A stretch of DNA of 30,766 nucleotides from CAZXYS01 sp964645005 (GCA_964645005.1 CAZXYS010000043.1:1-30766); one strand, 5' to 3'; shown: positions 17,002 through 25,753, counted from the first letter of the stretch. Notes: generated from the letters alone by a model not told the origin. Numbers and translations are program-made.

Positions 17002-17537
17002 ATTATTAAATTTTACCTGAAAAAAAAATTGAATAAAAAATTCTTATCCGGGTAGCATTCGACGCTGCGACTGTTACTTTGAAATACCCTGCAATTTAAT
17101 AGACCTCAGTTAAGCTCCATATTATACCTGATTAGTAATAATTTTTTTCTGTTTTTTTAACCTTAATACTGTTATTTAGTGATACGTATTCTTAATTATT
17201 AACTATAGCTCTGAATAATAACTATGATAAGCAACAAAAAAAATACATTCAAGCGGCTAATTCCAAATCAAAATGATAATTTAAGTGAATTAAAAACCGG
17301 GTAGGTTAATTTTTAACGTGAAATACAAATTATTTTGATCTTATTGCGAAAGCACAATAGATTTATACGAGTCTTTCATACTGGATCAATATACAATAGA
17401 TTTTCCCAAAGATTATAAAGATAATCGAAAAACAACATTACTAAAACGTCCTCAAAACGTCCCTCAGTTAAATAATATAAAGATAAAAGCAACATATAAT
17501 TCATTATATAACAAATATTTATAGATTATATATGAAT
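17002..17537. other. Gene-free AT-rich stretch
   Basis: No open frame, RNA gene or clear repeat was recognised in these roughly 540 bases. Poly-A and poly-T tracts are common. It probably includes the promoter of the broken mini-paralogue at its left side. Confidence 0.4.
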
Positions 17538-17559
17538 TTTAACCCAAATTTTGCATTAG
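17538..17559 (+). repeat. Dispersed TTTAACCC..ATTTTGCATTAG motif
   Basis: This copy reads AACCCAAATTTTGCATTAG at 17541-17559. Related copies occur at 65, 20201, 24421, 24578 and 30631, mostly behind genes. Confidence 0.5.
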
Positions 17560-17595
17560 AATCCGTCTATCCTGCGAAATCCAAGTACTACACAA

Positions 17596-17696
17596 TCATT
17601 GCGGGGAACAAAGTGACTAAGTAATCTCGAAAGTCAAGAGATGGCTCCGCCCCGCTAAAGCAGGATTCCGCTTCGCTCAACTTCGCTCGCAATGAC
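17596..17696. repeat. REP-like hairpin of the CATTGCG...CGCAATG type
   Basis: The ends TCATTGCGGGG and CTCGCAATGA are inverted, and the interior holds GCTCCGCCCCGC and CCGCTTCGCTC. This general type (CATTGCGAGG...CGCAATGAC) is widespread between genes in many bacterial genomes. It is non-coding. Confidence 0.6.
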
Positions 17697-17737
17697 ACTT
17701 AAGTGTATTTTCATTTCCCCTAATGAAATAAATAGGA

Positions 17738-17885
17738 TTAATATTCAATCATTCCCAATGCAGCTCTGGCTTGCTTATTTTTTGGATATATTGAAAGCGA
17801 CATTTTGTAATATTTAGCGCTGACTTTTTCCAATCATTTTTCATGTATGCTCCGCAAGAAATTGATAAGCTAACCAGAGTTCAGG
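17738..17885 (-). pseudogene. TPR-repeat gene relic
   Basis: On the minus strand, GAYMKNDWKKSA in one frame continues after a one-base shift as KYYKMSLSIYPKNKQARAAL, GMIEY and then TAA at 17740-17738. Together they read as a tetratricopeptide repeat pair at the C-terminus of a protein. No start and no longer frame survive. The assignment to TPR is by pattern only. Confidence 0.45.
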
Positions 17886-18071
17886 TTATTCGGCGGCATT
17901 TATTTGAAACATGGCAATAGTTTCATCTTTTATTAACAAAACTATAGATTATAAGAAAATCGATATGTGTAGTCAATGATTATTTCATATAAATTTAGTA
18001 TATTTATCATAGAAATAAAAGCGGATCAAAAATTAATTTAAATTAATAATATTATTAAATTGGTGATTTAA

Positions 18072-18662
18072 ATGAAAAAAATAATATACCTATTGATGAT
18101 GCTCATCGCGCTGCTTCTTCTCTCCTGCTCCCAGGATAACATAAAAAAGGAATCCAAGCCAGCCGAGGGTCAGGATTATATGGCAGAAGGTAAAGAAATT
18201 GTTGAAGCAAGCTTCAGTACGCTGAGCAAACATCTCGCTAAAGCAATCAGTGAAGGCGGCGTTCCGGATGCCATCGGGTATTGCAGTTTGAAAGCCTACC
18301 CGCTTACTGATTCTCTGTCGCAGGCGTATAACGCGAAAATTCGCCGGACAAGCCTGAAAGTCAGGAATCCTGAAAACAGACCTAATTCTCTCGAAATGGA
18401 AGTTCTTAAAGAGTATGCTCATCTTCATGAAAAAGGTGCCGAATTAAAGCCGATGATTAAGGCTGCTTCGGATGGCAAAGTTGCTTATTTTTCTCCGATA
18501 AAGATCAATAGTATGGTATGTCTGAATTGCCATGGCGTTTTGGGAGAAGAACTTAAGGTAGAAAATTATGAGATAATTAAAGAGAAATATCCTGAAGATG
18601 AAGCTATAGGATATGATATTACGGATTTCAGGGGAATGTGGAGTATAGTTTTCGAGAAATAA
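18072..18662 (+). CDS. Lipoprotein with DUF3365 (haem-binding, CxxCH) domain
   Basis: The 196-aa protein has a lipobox (LLLLSC, Cys19), so it should be membrane-anchored and face the periplasm or outside. The mature part matches the DUF3365/Tll0287-like family, with GYCSLKAYPLTDS and IRRTSLKVRNPENRPN. A single c-type haem motif, CLNCH, lies at residues 150-154. The family is thought to be a haem sensor or electron-transfer domain, often found at the N-terminus of kinases. Here it stands alone, so it may be a small periplasmic cytochrome or a quencher. It is separated by 36 bp from the next gene on the same strand. Confidence 0.8.
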   Translation: MKKIIYLLMMLIALLLLSCSQDNIKKESKPAEGQDYMAEGKEIVEASFSTLSKHLAKAISEGGVPDAIGYCSLKAYPLTDSLSQAYNAKIRRTSLKVRNPENRPNSLEMEVLKEYAHLHEKGAELKPMIKAASDGKVAYFSPIKINSMVCLNCHGVLGEELKVENYEIIKEKYPEDEAIGYDITDFRGMWSIVFEK

Positions 18663-18698
18663 TAAATTCAAATAATGTCTGTATGAAGCAGGTTTTCT

Positions 18699-19400
18699 AT
18701 GGATATGGATGATAATTTTATTAAATATAATTTCGGCAGAAAAAAATTTGATGCGGTTGTTTGTCTGGACGGCAATATTCCTGATGATGAATTCTTCGGT
18801 AAAATGGGAGAGATAATCTATCTGGCTGCCGACGGAGCTGCTTTGAGATTGATAAAAAGGGGGATAGAGCCGGATTATGTAATTGGTGATCTGGATACGT
18901 TTTATGTGGATCCGATGTCCGAACAGATTGATAAAAGTAAGATTATTCATAAGCCAAGCCAGGATATTAATGATTTTGAAAAAACACTGATCTTTGCTAA
19001 AGAAATTGGATATGAAAATGTACTTATAATTGGATTCCATGGCGGAGAACTGGAACATACATTGAATAACTGGAGTATTTTTAAACGGTACTCGAAGAAG
19101 ATGAATTTATGTATATATGACAGAAAAAGATACGGCATGTCAACATTCGATAATATTGAACTGCCGACCAGGAAGAAAGAACTCATATCCCTTATCCCGC
19201 AGCCTTCCGTGTTATTAACAACAAAGAATCTACACTGGGAATTGATTAATGAAAAACTGGAACTGGGGCTAAGAGAAGGAGCAAGAAATATAGCTGCCAA
19301 AGAAAAAATATTTATCCAAGTCCATGAAGGTGAACTAATTATTTTCTTTGATAATAAATTGCCATTTGCCCCTGAAATGATTATTAATAAAAATTCCTGA
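18699..19400 (+). CDS. Thiamine pyrophosphokinase-like protein
   Basis: The 233-aa protein carries the thiamine diphosphokinase pattern: AADGAALRLIKRGIEPDYVI (about 44-63) followed by GDLDT, then KPSQDINDFEKTLIFA (about 85-100), and GFHGGELEHTLNN (about 107-119), which correspond to the substrate- and Mg-ATP-binding motifs. The enzyme transfers pyrophosphate from ATP to thiamine to give thiamine diphosphate in the cytoplasm. Two motif positions differ slightly from the usual form (DINDFEK for D-x-T-D-x-E-K, GELEHT for GR-x-DHT), so a diverged specificity is possible. Other thiamine genes are not nearby. Confidence 0.8.
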   Translation: MDMDDNFIKYNFGRKKFDAVVCLDGNIPDDEFFGKMGEIIYLAADGAALRLIKRGIEPDYVIGDLDTFYVDPMSEQIDKSKIIHKPSQDINDFEKTLIFAKEIGYENVLIIGFHGGELEHTLNNWSIFKRYSKKMNLCIYDRKRYGMSTFDNIELPTRKKELISLIPQPSVLLTTKNLHWELINEKLELGLREGARNIAAKEKIFIQVHEGELIIFFDNKLPFAPEMIINKNS

Positions 19401-19455
19401 TTTTTTACTATCTTTGGATAATTAACATAACTTTTATGAGAAATCCTTAATTTTA

Positions 19456-20187
19456 ATGGAACGTTTAATACATACTATTTACAGCAAATCTCTCAACCGA
19501 GAGATGGACATTGCCGTTTACGGTCATTTCGGGTTGGCGCTTCTTCTTTTTCCGACTTTCACAGATGATTTTCTTGAAAATGAAAAACATGGTTTAGTTC
19601 AATCGATTGATCAGTATATTAAAAGCGGCAAGATAAAGGTTTTCACGATAAGCGGTGTCAATTCCGAAAGCTGGCTGAATGATGAACTCCCGGTAGAACA
19701 GAAGTCTGAGATGCATTTTAAATATAACAATTTCATAACAGAAGAGATGGTCCCTTTTATTATTAAGGAGTGTGGCGGTGTAGTGCCGATAATAACTTGC
19801 GGTGCATCGATGGGAGCTTATCATGCTGCTAATAAGTATTTTCGGCGCCCGGACATGTTCCTCGGGACTATTGCTCTTAGCGGCAATTATAATCTGGAAG
19901 CCTTCTCCGGTGGTATCCACGATGAAAACTGTTATTTCAATTCACCGATACACTATCTGCCGAATTTGACTGACAATTACTGGCTTTCCTTCCTTATGAG
20001 CCGGCATCATGTTTATATCATAACCGGCGAACGAGAGGGTGAAAATCCTGATGCTACGAGACATTTGCAGCATATTCTCGATTCAAAGAATATTCCCAAT
20101 AATACGGAATACTGGGGCACTGAATTCGGGCATAATTGGGATACCTGGAAGGAAATGCTTAAGAATATTGTTGCTCATTGGCTTTAA
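19456..20187 (+). CDS. Esterase-like alpha/beta hydrolase
   Basis: The 243-aa protein has no signal peptide. The nucleophile elbow is CGASMGAYHA (Ser at about 117), which is the form seen in the esterase-D/YbbA-like "putative esterase" group. The end of the protein supplies the catalytic His in EFGHNWDTWKEML. VYIITGEREGENPD before it is the likely position of the acid residue. It probably hydrolyses a small or peptide ester in the cytoplasm; the substrate is unknown. It follows the thiamine kinase-like gene by 55 bp on the same strand and could share a transcript. Confidence 0.75.
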   Translation: MERLIHTIYSKSLNREMDIAVYGHFGLALLLFPTFTDDFLENEKHGLVQSIDQYIKSGKIKVFTISGVNSESWLNDELPVEQKSEMHFKYNNFITEEMVPFIIKECGGVVPIITCGASMGAYHAANKYFRRPDMFLGTIALSGNYNLEAFSGGIHDENCYFNSPIHYLPNLTDNYWLSFLMSRHHVYIITGEREGENPDATRHLQHILDSKNIPNNTEYWGTEFGHNWDTWKEMLKNIVAHWL

Positions 20188-20387
20188 TCCCTGAAATTAT
20201 TTAAACCTGAATATTGCATTAGAAAATAGAATTTTCCGGAAAACATTTGCAACAGCAAGCTTTAGCTTGTTGCTAGTTCTAAGTTTTTCAGACCATTTGC
20301 AAAGCGCTAAAGCACTTTGTTAAAAAGGATTACAATAAATTCAAGTTTTCTAACGAAAAATTCCGATTCAACATTTAATTAATCGGC
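20188..20387. repeat. Dispersed motif plus hairpins between convergent genes
   Basis: A copy of the TTTAACC..ATTGCATTAG motif lies at 20201-20222. It is followed by GCAACAGCAAGC/GCTTGTTGC (20249-20273), which can form a hairpin, and by CAAAGCGCTAAAGCACTTTG. The two neighbouring genes point toward each other, so the hairpins may also act as terminators, although no run of T follows directly. Confidence 0.45.
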
Positions 20388-20993
20388 TTAATCCAGGCTG
20401 AGCCTTCCTTTAGCAATTTTTTGCAATGTCTGATAGTAAAGTTTATGTTCAGCTTTATGGACACGTGCAGCGAGTGTTTCGGGGTTGTCATCCGGTCGAA
20501 TGGGCACTTTTTCCTGGGCAAGTATTTTTCCGTGATCATAAATTTCATCAACCAGATGAACTGTCGCACCAGTTTCCTTTTCGCCTGCTTTTATAACAGC
20601 TTCGTGTACATATCTGCCGTACATTCCTTGTCCGCCGTATTTTGGAAGTAGAGCAGGATGTATGTTTACTATTCTTCCCTTGTATCGATCAAGAGTTTTC
20701 GGACCAATTTTTTTCATATAGCCGGTCAGGCAAACTAGGTCAACATTATGTTTTTCCAATGTATTTGCTATAGCTTTGTCTTCCTGCCCTTCCTCCGGGT
20801 GAGTTTTTGAACTGATATGATAACAGGGTATCTTTTCTTTCTTGGCTCTTTCCATTGCCCCGGAATCGGAATTATTTGAGATTAACACTACAGGTTTAGC
20901 ATATAATTTACCGGAATTAATTGCATCAATAATTGCCTGCATGTTAGATCCGTTATGCGAAGCAAGAAAACCTAATTTTAGCTTTTTTTTCAT
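20388..20993 (-). CDS. purN: Phosphoribosylglycinamide formyltransferase
   Basis: The 201-aa protein is close to the usual PurN length. It transfers the formyl group of 10-formyl-THF to GAR in the third step of purine synthesis, in the cytoplasm. It has the phosphate-binding start LGFLASHNGSNMQAI (about 7-21), ISNNSDSGAMERA, and the catalytic block VNIHPALLPKYGGQGMYG, with Asn and His of the N-x-H motif. ETGATVHLVDEIYDHG supplies the conserved Asp. Nothing is missing. It stands alone; no other pur gene is in the window. Confidence 0.95.
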   Translation of the reverse strand: MKKKLKLGFLASHNGSNMQAIIDAINSGKLYAKPVVLISNNSDSGAMERAKKEKIPCYHISSKTHPEEGQEDKAIANTLEKHNVDLVCLTGYMKKIGPKTLDRYKGRIVNIHPALLPKYGGQGMYGRYVHEAVIKAGEKETGATVHLVDEIYDHGKILAQEKVPIRPDDNPETLAARVHKAEHKLYYQTLQKIAKGRLSLD

Positions 20994-21366
20994 GAGTGAT
21001 TTTTCAAGATTATAATTTTACTCTTTTAAAAATCAGTTAATGATAATATTCTTTTGATTGACCTGCAGCGAGATCAATCAGGTATATTATTATTCTAATA
21101 TAAAGAACTGCAAAAATATGAATTTTTTTGAAAAGAATAGAAAATAATTCTCTTAAAATTTTAATAAAATAAGAAGGTATGCTTTTTCATTGACTTATAA
21201 GGAAATCCGATTAAGTAAATATATAACAATAAATTAAATATAACTTTCCGTTCCATTTATAAGACGAAAAAGTATTATCGAAAACCTGATTTCGGATAGG
21301 CTAAGTATTTATTATATTTAATGTTATATGTGTTAAATTCTCCAATGAGAATTTCGGTCACATAAT
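20994..21366. other. AT-rich intergenic stretch
   Basis: About 370 bp between purN and the end of hemL, both on the minus strand. It should contain the purN promoter. I see no gene or strong repeat. Confidence 0.4.
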
Positions 21367-22656
21367 TTAAAATATCTTTTCCAGAGTTTCCGCAGATGCC
21401 GCAACGGTTTTCTCTAAATCTTCCATTGAATGAGCCAGCGAAACGAATATTGATTCGAACTGGGAAGGCGTAAGATGAATACCTCGTTCGAGCATTCCGT
21501 GGAAATAGCGCGCATAGAGTCCCGTATCTGAGGATACGGCGCCGCTAAAGCTGTTTACGGGCTTGTCCGTAAAGAACATGCAAAGCATCGAGCCGGCACG
21601 GTTTATGGTATAATTCCTGCCTGCTTTATTGACTGCTTCGCGTAAGCCTTTTTCGAGGAAGGCACCTTTTTCCTCGAGCTGTTCGTAAATAATGGGATTG
21701 TCCTTTATGAACTGCAGTGCCGCAACGCCTGCAGCCATAGCAAGAGGATTGCCGCTGAGTGTTCCTGCCTGATAGATCGGACCTGTAGGTGAGATCTTTT
21801 CCATTATTTCTTTTTTGCCGCCGAAAGCGCCCACCGGCAGACCGCCGCCAATGACCTTACCGAAGGTGGTGAGATCTGGCTGAATACCGTAGATTTCCTG
21901 AGCGCCTCCTTTTGCAACGCGGAAGCCGGTCATCACTTCGTCAAATATCAAGGTTATTCCTTCTTCATCGCAGAGATCGCGCAATCCCTGTAAAAAATCC
22001 TTATCGGAACGGATAACGCCCATGTTTCCTGCTATAGGTTCTAATATTATGGCGGCTACATTATTTTTATTCTCTTTTACGATCTCTTTTACTGAGCCGA
22101 GGTCATTGAATTTTGCTACTAATGTGTCGGCTGCTATATTTTTAGTGACGCCGGGCGAGGTCGGCGAACCGAAGGTCAACGCGCCGGAACCCGCCTGAAT
22201 TAGGAAGGAATCGCCATGTCCGTGGTAGCAGCCTTCGAATTTGATCACCTTGTCCCGCTCCGTATGACCGCGTGCAAGACGCACCGCGCTCATGGTGGCT
22301 TCGCTGCCGCTGTTTACCATGCGCACCAGTTCTATTGAAGGGACGAGTTCGCATACCAGCCGCGCCATATCCACCTCGAGTTCGGTCGGGGCGCCGAAGC
22401 TGGTGCCCTGGTTCAGGGCGTCTTCCAGCGCCGATACTATGAATTCGGGATTGTGTCCGAATAGATGCGGTCCCCAACTGCCTATGTAATCGATAAATTC
22501 GTTGCCGTCGGCATCAAAGATTTTCGATCCGAGCCCTCTCTCTATGAAAACCGGATCGCCGCCGACGGATTTGAAAGCCCGCACCGGCGAATTGACACCG
22601 CCCGGGATGTAGTACATTGCTTCCTTGAGTAGCTCTCTGCTTCTTTCAATATCCAT
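21367..22656 (-). CDS. hemL: Glutamate-1-semialdehyde 2,1-aminomutase
   Basis: The 429-aa protein has the normal length of HemL. It is a PLP enzyme that converts glutamate-1-semialdehyde to 5-aminolevulinate, the last step of the C5 route to haem. Visible signatures are PGGVNSPVRAFKSVGG near the start, GSWGPHLFGHNP, NSGSEATMSAVRLARG, KFEGCYHGHGDSFLIQAGSG, LIFDEVMTGFRV and the PLP-lysine block TTFGKVIGGGLPVGAFGG. Base composition is more GC-rich than its surroundings, as in a conserved, highly expressed gene. It is monocistronic here. Confidence 0.97.
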   Translation of the reverse strand: MDIERSRELLKEAMYYIPGGVNSPVRAFKSVGGDPVFIERGLGSKIFDADGNEFIDYIGSWGPHLFGHNPEFIVSALEDALNQGTSFGAPTELEVDMARLVCELVPSIELVRMVNSGSEATMSAVRLARGHTERDKVIKFEGCYHGHGDSFLIQAGSGALTFGSPTSPGVTKNIAADTLVAKFNDLGSVKEIVKENKNNVAAIILEPIAGNMGVIRSDKDFLQGLRDLCDEEGITLIFDEVMTGFRVAKGGAQEIYGIQPDLTTFGKVIGGGLPVGAFGGKKEIMEKISPTGPIYQAGTLSGNPLAMAAGVAALQFIKDNPIIYEQLEEKGAFLEKGLREAVNKAGRNYTINRAGSMLCMFFTDKPVNSFSGAVSSDTGLYARYFHGMLERGIHLTPSQFESIFVSLAHSMEDLEKTVAASAETLEKIF

Positions 22657-23234
22657 ATTATCTCTCTTTTGATTGTTTGCAAAATTGAATCTTAAATTTA
22701 ATAATAATTTTTTGTTAGAGCAAACGTAAAAAGGTTAACGGCTGCTGGTTACAGGCTGCTGGCTGCTGGTTACAGGCTTATTATGCTTGAATAGAGTTGA
22801 CTGATTTTTTATTACAAATCATTACTGTCCGGTTATAAGTTAAACAAATTCAGTTGATGATCAAAATACGTTTCGTTCTTTGAAAATACTAAAATCGTTA
22901 AATATTAGATTTATAGAGGTTTTTCAAAAATTGTTTTACCTTTTTTCGTAGCTTATCCTTTAATTTTTAATGATAAGGTATGAATTTAATTTCAATTAGA
23001 AAAATTTTATTATGGTATATAAGTCATTGTTATTTAATGATTTATAAAGAATTAAATTATCCATAACCGGACACTGCTGATTACAAATAAAGATATAACT
23101 GATTTTTGCCGTTAACCGTTAGCCGTTAACCTTTCTCCGTTAGCCTTTCTCCGATAACCGTTATTCCAAATAATGAAAAAAATTTTTATAATTTGGTAAA
23201 AATTAGTAAATTAAAGAAAATATAGAAGGACAAA
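22657..23234. other. Repeat-rich intergenic region
   Basis: About 580 bp between divergent hemL and the DUF2851 gene, so promoters for both must lie here. It holds a 17-bp direct repeat (22741-22757 and 22762-22778), a 246-bp segment with inverted ends (22827-23072) and a block of CCGTTAACC/CCGTTAGCC variants (23109-23163). No protein-coding frame was recognised. Confidence 0.6.
22827..23072. mobile_element. MITE-like candidate with GTCCGGTTAT inverted ends
   Basis: The ends are GTCCGGTTAT (22827-22836) and ATAACCGGAC (23063-23072), a perfect 10-bp inverted repeat with weaker similarity further inward. Both sides are flanked by ACT, which could be a 3-bp target duplication. The 246-bp interior is AT-rich and non-coding. 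A single copy in the window keeps this tentative. Confidence 0.4.
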
Positions 23235-24254
23235 ATGGAGACCGCCGCAAAAAATATTCATGAACGGCATTTGCAGAGAATGGTTCATGTCTTTCTCGAT
23301 GCAAGTCCCTGTGAGCTCAAAACAGGCAGCGGGAAACGTGCGCATATACTTTCCCCCGGTGTGATCAATGTCTATGGTGGTCCGGACTTCAGAAATATAG
23401 CGATGCTGCTCGATGGGCGGCTGGTTATCGGGGATGCCGAATTCCACAGGAAAAGTTCCGAATGGCTGCAGCACCGGCACCATGAAAATCATGAATATGA
23501 TAATGTTGTGCTTCATATTGTGTTCGAAAATGACCTGAAGAAAAAACTGCCGCATGAGATACTTAAACTCGACAGGGAAAAACTTGTAAAGAAATGCCTG
23601 CCCGGTCTGGCAGCTTCGAATAAACTATCCCTCTCAGGGATCGAAGAACTGAAGGACTTTGCATTTAAAAGATTAAAAAGATTGAGCGGGGATGCGGATA
23701 GGCTGGCTTCTTATATGCCTGAAAATAAGGCTTTTACGGAATTTGCCTCTATCTTTATCGAGAAATATAAAAATAAGAGAAAAAGACCATACTATAACTG
23801 CCATGATCTGGACAGTATCCCGCTAAATATGATGAATAGCAAATTGAAAGAGATTATTCCGAATATCCGGGAATGTTCTGCGGAAGATCTGAAGCGGGTA
23901 ATCATTAATTTTCATTTCATAAAAATTAATGGCGCAGGGAAGAAGCTAAAGACAGAACTGCTGATAAATTGTGTACTGCCGTTCGCCTATTCGCAGGGGA
24001 ATGCCGAAATAAGAACCGAAATCCTCAACTACTACTGGTCTATCCCAGCGGCAGCCAGCTACGGCAAGCTGCTCAGGAAATTTCCCGAGCTGCCCCAGCA
24101 ATACTGCTGGCAGCAGCAGGGTATGCTGGAATACCTCGCTGAATTCGGTTCATTCCAAGAGAGGATAGCTGAATCCGTTATACCCTGGGATTCTGCCGCA
24201 GGCTATAAAACAAAACCAGCCTTCGAGCCGTTTTATTACAAGACAGCTTCATAA
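23235..24254 (+). CDS. DUF2851 family protein
   Basis: The 339-aa protein matches the DUF2851 family, which is common in Bacteroidetes and relatives. The N-terminal half has the signature VINVYGGPDFRNIAMLLDGR, GDAEFHRKSSEWLQHRHH and YDNVVLHIVFEND. The His- and Asp-rich first 110 residues could form a metal or nuclease-like site, but no function is established that I know of. The C-terminal half is helical (RIAESVIPWDSA and similar). No signal peptide is visible. It is divergent from hemL. Confidence 0.8.
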   Translation: METAAKNIHERHLQRMVHVFLDASPCELKTGSGKRAHILSPGVINVYGGPDFRNIAMLLDGRLVIGDAEFHRKSSEWLQHRHHENHEYDNVVLHIVFENDLKKKLPHEILKLDREKLVKKCLPGLAASNKLSLSGIEELKDFAFKRLKRLSGDADRLASYMPENKAFTEFASIFIEKYKNKRKRPYYNCHDLDSIPLNMMNSKLKEIIPNIRECSAEDLKRVIINFHFIKINGAGKKLKTELLINCVLPFAYSQGNAEIRTEILNYYWSIPAAASYGKLLRKFPELPQQYCWQQQGMLEYLAEFGSFQERIAESVIPWDSAAGYKTKPAFEPFYYKTAS

Positions 24255-24420
24255 ATTCTGCGGCTCGTTCACCCGCTTTGGTCATACGGAAGTGCTATAT
24301 GTAAGTGAACTTATGGGCATAATATTTATCTTTTACGTTGCCGCGTCATCAAGGGCGATAGTTCGGCTTCGGTGCATAAGGAACAGATGAGGTATAGCGA
24401 GCAAGCGCATCAATAAAGCA
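24255..24420. other. Short non-coding stretch with GTTCAC/GTGAAC inverted pair
   Basis: GTTCAC near 24268 and GTGAAC near 24305 can pair. No gene is visible. It leads into the dispersed hairpin module. Confidence 0.35.
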
Positions 24421-24600
24421 TTTAACCCGGATATTTCATTAGGACTACTCACTTTTACTAACAGAGTACATTTAAAAGAATTAGAGAAACCACCCCTGTA
24501 TCCCCTCCTTAGTAAGGAGGGGATACAGGGGTGGTTAAGTTCTTAGTATTAAGCTATTTATTCTACTATATGTTTATCCTATTGCAAATTATGGGTTTAA
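24421..24600. repeat. Palindromic dispersed module with 49-bp perfect hairpin
   Basis: The module opens with TTTAACCCGGATATTTCATT (24421) and closes with an inverted copy (24578-24600). In the middle, 24488-24536 is a perfect palindrome: 24 bases beginning AACCACCCCTGTATCCCC, a single G, then the exact complement. A TACTAACA box lies between head and hairpin. The second copy at 30631 has the same head, box and hairpin ends but a different loop. It lies behind the DUF2851 gene and before the end of the restriction gene, and it could work as a bidirectional terminator. Confidence 0.65.
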
Positions 24601-24620
24601 CCATTATTTTCATCTCTAAT

Positions 24621-25469
24621 CTATTGAAGATATCTCTTCCATTGTTTGACAATTATGGGTAATCTATCAACAACTTCCCGCCCAATCAAAACTTCGTCAA
24701 TAAATCCCATTTGAAGCATGTCAATAATTCTACATAAATAAGATCTGCCCAGTGTCCACCAGGTATAATATGCATCTATCATTAGATAATGTCTGACGTT
24801 TTATTGAAGTTTTTTTTCTGCTTCTTTAATCTCATACCCATCAAGTAATGTTTCGTAAACGCCGTCAGCAACTCTGCTTCCAAATGTTGTAGTATAATAA
24901 TATTCCTTGATTTCCCATATTGCTGTTGGATTTATTACACCTGGGAAAGCGCTGTCGACTCGTCTTGATAATGTCATTGCAGGAAAGTTATCAATAGTAA
25001 TCGCAGTTAATTCCACTGGATTATAATTGCATTCAAGACCTTTGAGATTTGCTTCGATCAGCATATTTATATTGCCGGTAAAGAAAGCAAAATCTTTTTT
25101 CTTACCTTTCTGTTTGTTTAGCGGCAGCGGGCAGTTTGGGTTGTATTCGTTTTTTAATTTATGAAACAATTTCTTCGCAGATTGTTCATCCATTAGATTA
25201 GGTTCAACCTGTTCATTCAAAATTTTCTTTCTGTATTTAAAGTAATTGCTTGTTTTTTTACCTAAATCAGTCCATTTATCATTTTCTATAAGTTTTGCAT
25301 AATTAAGACCTTCAATGTCAAATACTTTCTTGACTTGTTCTTTTTTGGGTATCACAAAGTCAGGATTTTTCTTGTTGCCACGTTCAATATATCCCAATCG
25401 TTGATTGAGTAATTTGACAACAGCCCAAAATTCAGGACTTAAATTAGTGTAATTCTTATTCGGCTTCAT
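24621..25469 (-). pseudogene. Putative type II restriction endonuclease interrupted by an in-frame TAA
   Basis: From ATG 25469 the frame runs 222 codons to TAA at 24803-24801. It then stays open in the same frame for 59 codons to TAG at 24623-24621 and ends with YYTWWTLGRSYLCRIIDML and GREVVDRLPIIVKQW, which look like real protein. The restored length is about 282 residues. A PD-(D/E)XK-like site is visible: FPGVINPTAIWEIKEYYY (176-192) with E186 and K188, and possibly E139 or D172. It overlaps the controller gene by 14 bp and lies opposite a D12 methylase, so a restriction enzyme of the same specificity is the natural reading. The recognition site is unknown. The stop probably inactivates it, unless the last 60 residues are dispensable. 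Confidence 0.7.
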
Positions 25470-25707
25470 TTAAATATTTTTCAAATTCTTCGATAAATTC
25501 ATAAAGATTACTTCCAAGAGCCTCGCAAATATCTTTTAATTCAAGTAAATCGATTCTACGCTCGCCATTTTCAATTTTACTAATATAAGATTGCGGTACA
25601 TTTAACTTAACAGCGAGATCCAATTGTCGATACCCGGCGCCTATCCTTAACCTGTAAATTTGTTCAAGCAGGATTTTGTATTCTTTTTTATATAAGCTCT
25701 TATCCAT
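25456..25707 (-). CDS. XRE-family controller (C) protein of the R-M system
   Basis: The 83-aa protein has a Cro/C1-type helix-turn-helix at about 14-72 (LRIGAGYRQLDLAVKLNVPQ, then SYISKIENGERR). Size and position fit the C proteins that time restriction expression: it is transcribed with the endonuclease (14-bp overlap) and divergently from the methylase, with an 85-bp gap. That gap carries two related boxes (25722-25753) that are likely its operators. It probably activates its own operon at low level and represses at high level, as known C proteins do; that mode is inferred. Confidence 0.8.
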   Translation of the reverse strand: MDKSLYKKEYKILLEQIYRLRIGAGYRQLDLAVKLNVPQSYISKIENGERRIDLLELKDICEALGSNLYEFIEEFEKYLNEAE

Positions 25708-25721
25708 CTTAATAAAAATAA

Positions 25722-25753
25722 TATCCTAATTTAGTTTATCCCAAATTGGGATA
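25722..25753. promoter_or_regulatory. Tandem C-boxes between controller and methylase genes
   Basis: TATCCCAAATTGGGATA (25737-25753) is a perfect palindrome around a central A. A degenerate copy, TATCCTAATTTAG (25722-25734), lies with its centre 17 bp away. Two adjacent operators of different quality are the usual layout for controller-protein regulation. Confidence 0.65.

Noticed and set aside
24801..24815. Frameshift in the run of eight T (A8 on the coding strand) as the cause of the broken restriction gene
   Set aside because: The sequence after the stop is in the same frame as the sequence before it, so no shift is needed; it is a nonsense codon.
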